Below, in pieces: positions 63,934 to 64,000 of a DNA stretch of 64,000 nucleotides. This DNA comes from Paenibacillus vietnamensis. GTDB lineage: Bacteria > Bacillota > Bacilli > Paenibacillales > Paenibacillaceae. The position numbers were made by a program, and so were the translations under genes. Under the pieces are notes generated by a model. That model did not search any database, was not told the DNA's origin, and was given only the letters and a program-made list of their open reading frames with translations. Where the stretch lies: positions 177,553 through 241,552 of the forward strand of contig NZ_JAHMHW010000007.1 of the NCBI RefSeq assembly GCF_020169515.1, written 5' to 3'. The stretch's first letter is position 1, and each line of letters opens with the position of its first letter.

Positions 63934-64000
63934 ATGGAGGTGTTTATGGAGGTGTTTATGGAGGTGTTTATGGAGGTGTTTATGGAGGTGTTTATGGAGG
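63934..64000 (+). repeat. 12-bp tandem repeat at the window end, possible gene start
   Basis: ATGGAGGTGTTT is repeated with ATG at 63934, 63946, 63958, 63970, 63982 and 63994 (last copy cut by the window end). The period is a multiple of three, so the frame reads Met-Glu-Val-Phe repeatedly, and every copy carries GGAGG five bases before the next ATG. It may be the 5' end of a gene with several interchangeable start sites. Confidence 0.7.

Noticed and set aside
63934..64000. CRISPR-like array
   Set aside because: The repeat is 12 bp without spacers, and no cas gene is in the window.

Overview
The window looks like a chromosome segment of a spore-forming, moderately GC-rich Firmicute of the Paenibacillus/Cohnella type. 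Reasons: low-GC-Firmicute style RBSs with frequent GTG/TTG starts, an intact spore-coat transglutaminase (tgl), an SLH-anchored surface enzyme, a copper-amine-oxidase-like stalk protein, YesM/YesN two-component genes and many short dispersed intergenic repeats. I see no rRNA, tRNA, transposase, phage gene or CRISPR array. The genus is inferred from gene content, not from a marker gene.

Layout. 1-7.5 kb: small membrane proteins and lipoproteins, an OhrR-glutathione peroxidase peroxide module with a clear operator, a TVP38 protein, a degenerate CPBP protein and a cyclophilin lipoprotein. 7.5-11.4 kb: two tandem exported L-asparaginases, one carrying FN3 and three SLH domains. 11.7-23 kb: methyltransferase, tgl, GNAT, two orphan sensor kinases, a HAD phosphatase, a SRPBCC/AraC divergon, a secreted coiled-coil protein behind a palindrome-filled promoter and a leader terminator, and a YcdB-like surface protein. 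23-30.4 kb: murI, the yrrT-mccA-mccB methionine-to-cysteine operon, and an AraC regulator divergent from an atypical pyruvate kinase. 30.8-37.6 kb: MerR-MFS efflux pair, ankyrin protein, PAF-acetylhydrolase-like enzyme, and a phosphodiester glycosidase plus GT2-GtrA pair. 37.6-47.8 kb: a 1173-residue CheB-CheR-PAS-kinase, an SNF2 helicase operon, a candidate structured RNA and hflX. 48.2-58.4 kb: another orphan kinase and a complete sugar uptake locus (response regulator, YesM kinase, sensor binding lipoprotein, then mglB-mglA-mglC) with direct repeats in front of mglB. 58.7-64 kb: thioredoxin, VOC, aldo/keto reductase, msrA, cold-shock protein, small unknowns, a sugar isomerase, and a 12-bp tandem repeat at the very end.

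The genes form several stress and nutrient modules: peroxide defence (OhrR/Gpx, MsrA, thioredoxin), sulfur salvage, nitrogen scavenging at the cell surface (asparaginases), signal integration by four kinases without adjacent regulators, and sugar uptake controlled by a binding-protein-assisted two-component system.

The most unusual signals are non-coding: (i) a candidate RNA of about 290 nt with promoter, nested helices and terminator before hflX; (ii) a roughly 100-bp intergenic element present five times whose 3' hairpin shows compensatory base changes; (iii) a promoter whose whole 18-bp spacer is a palindrome, followed by a perfect leader terminator; (iv) several further families of short intergenic repeats.
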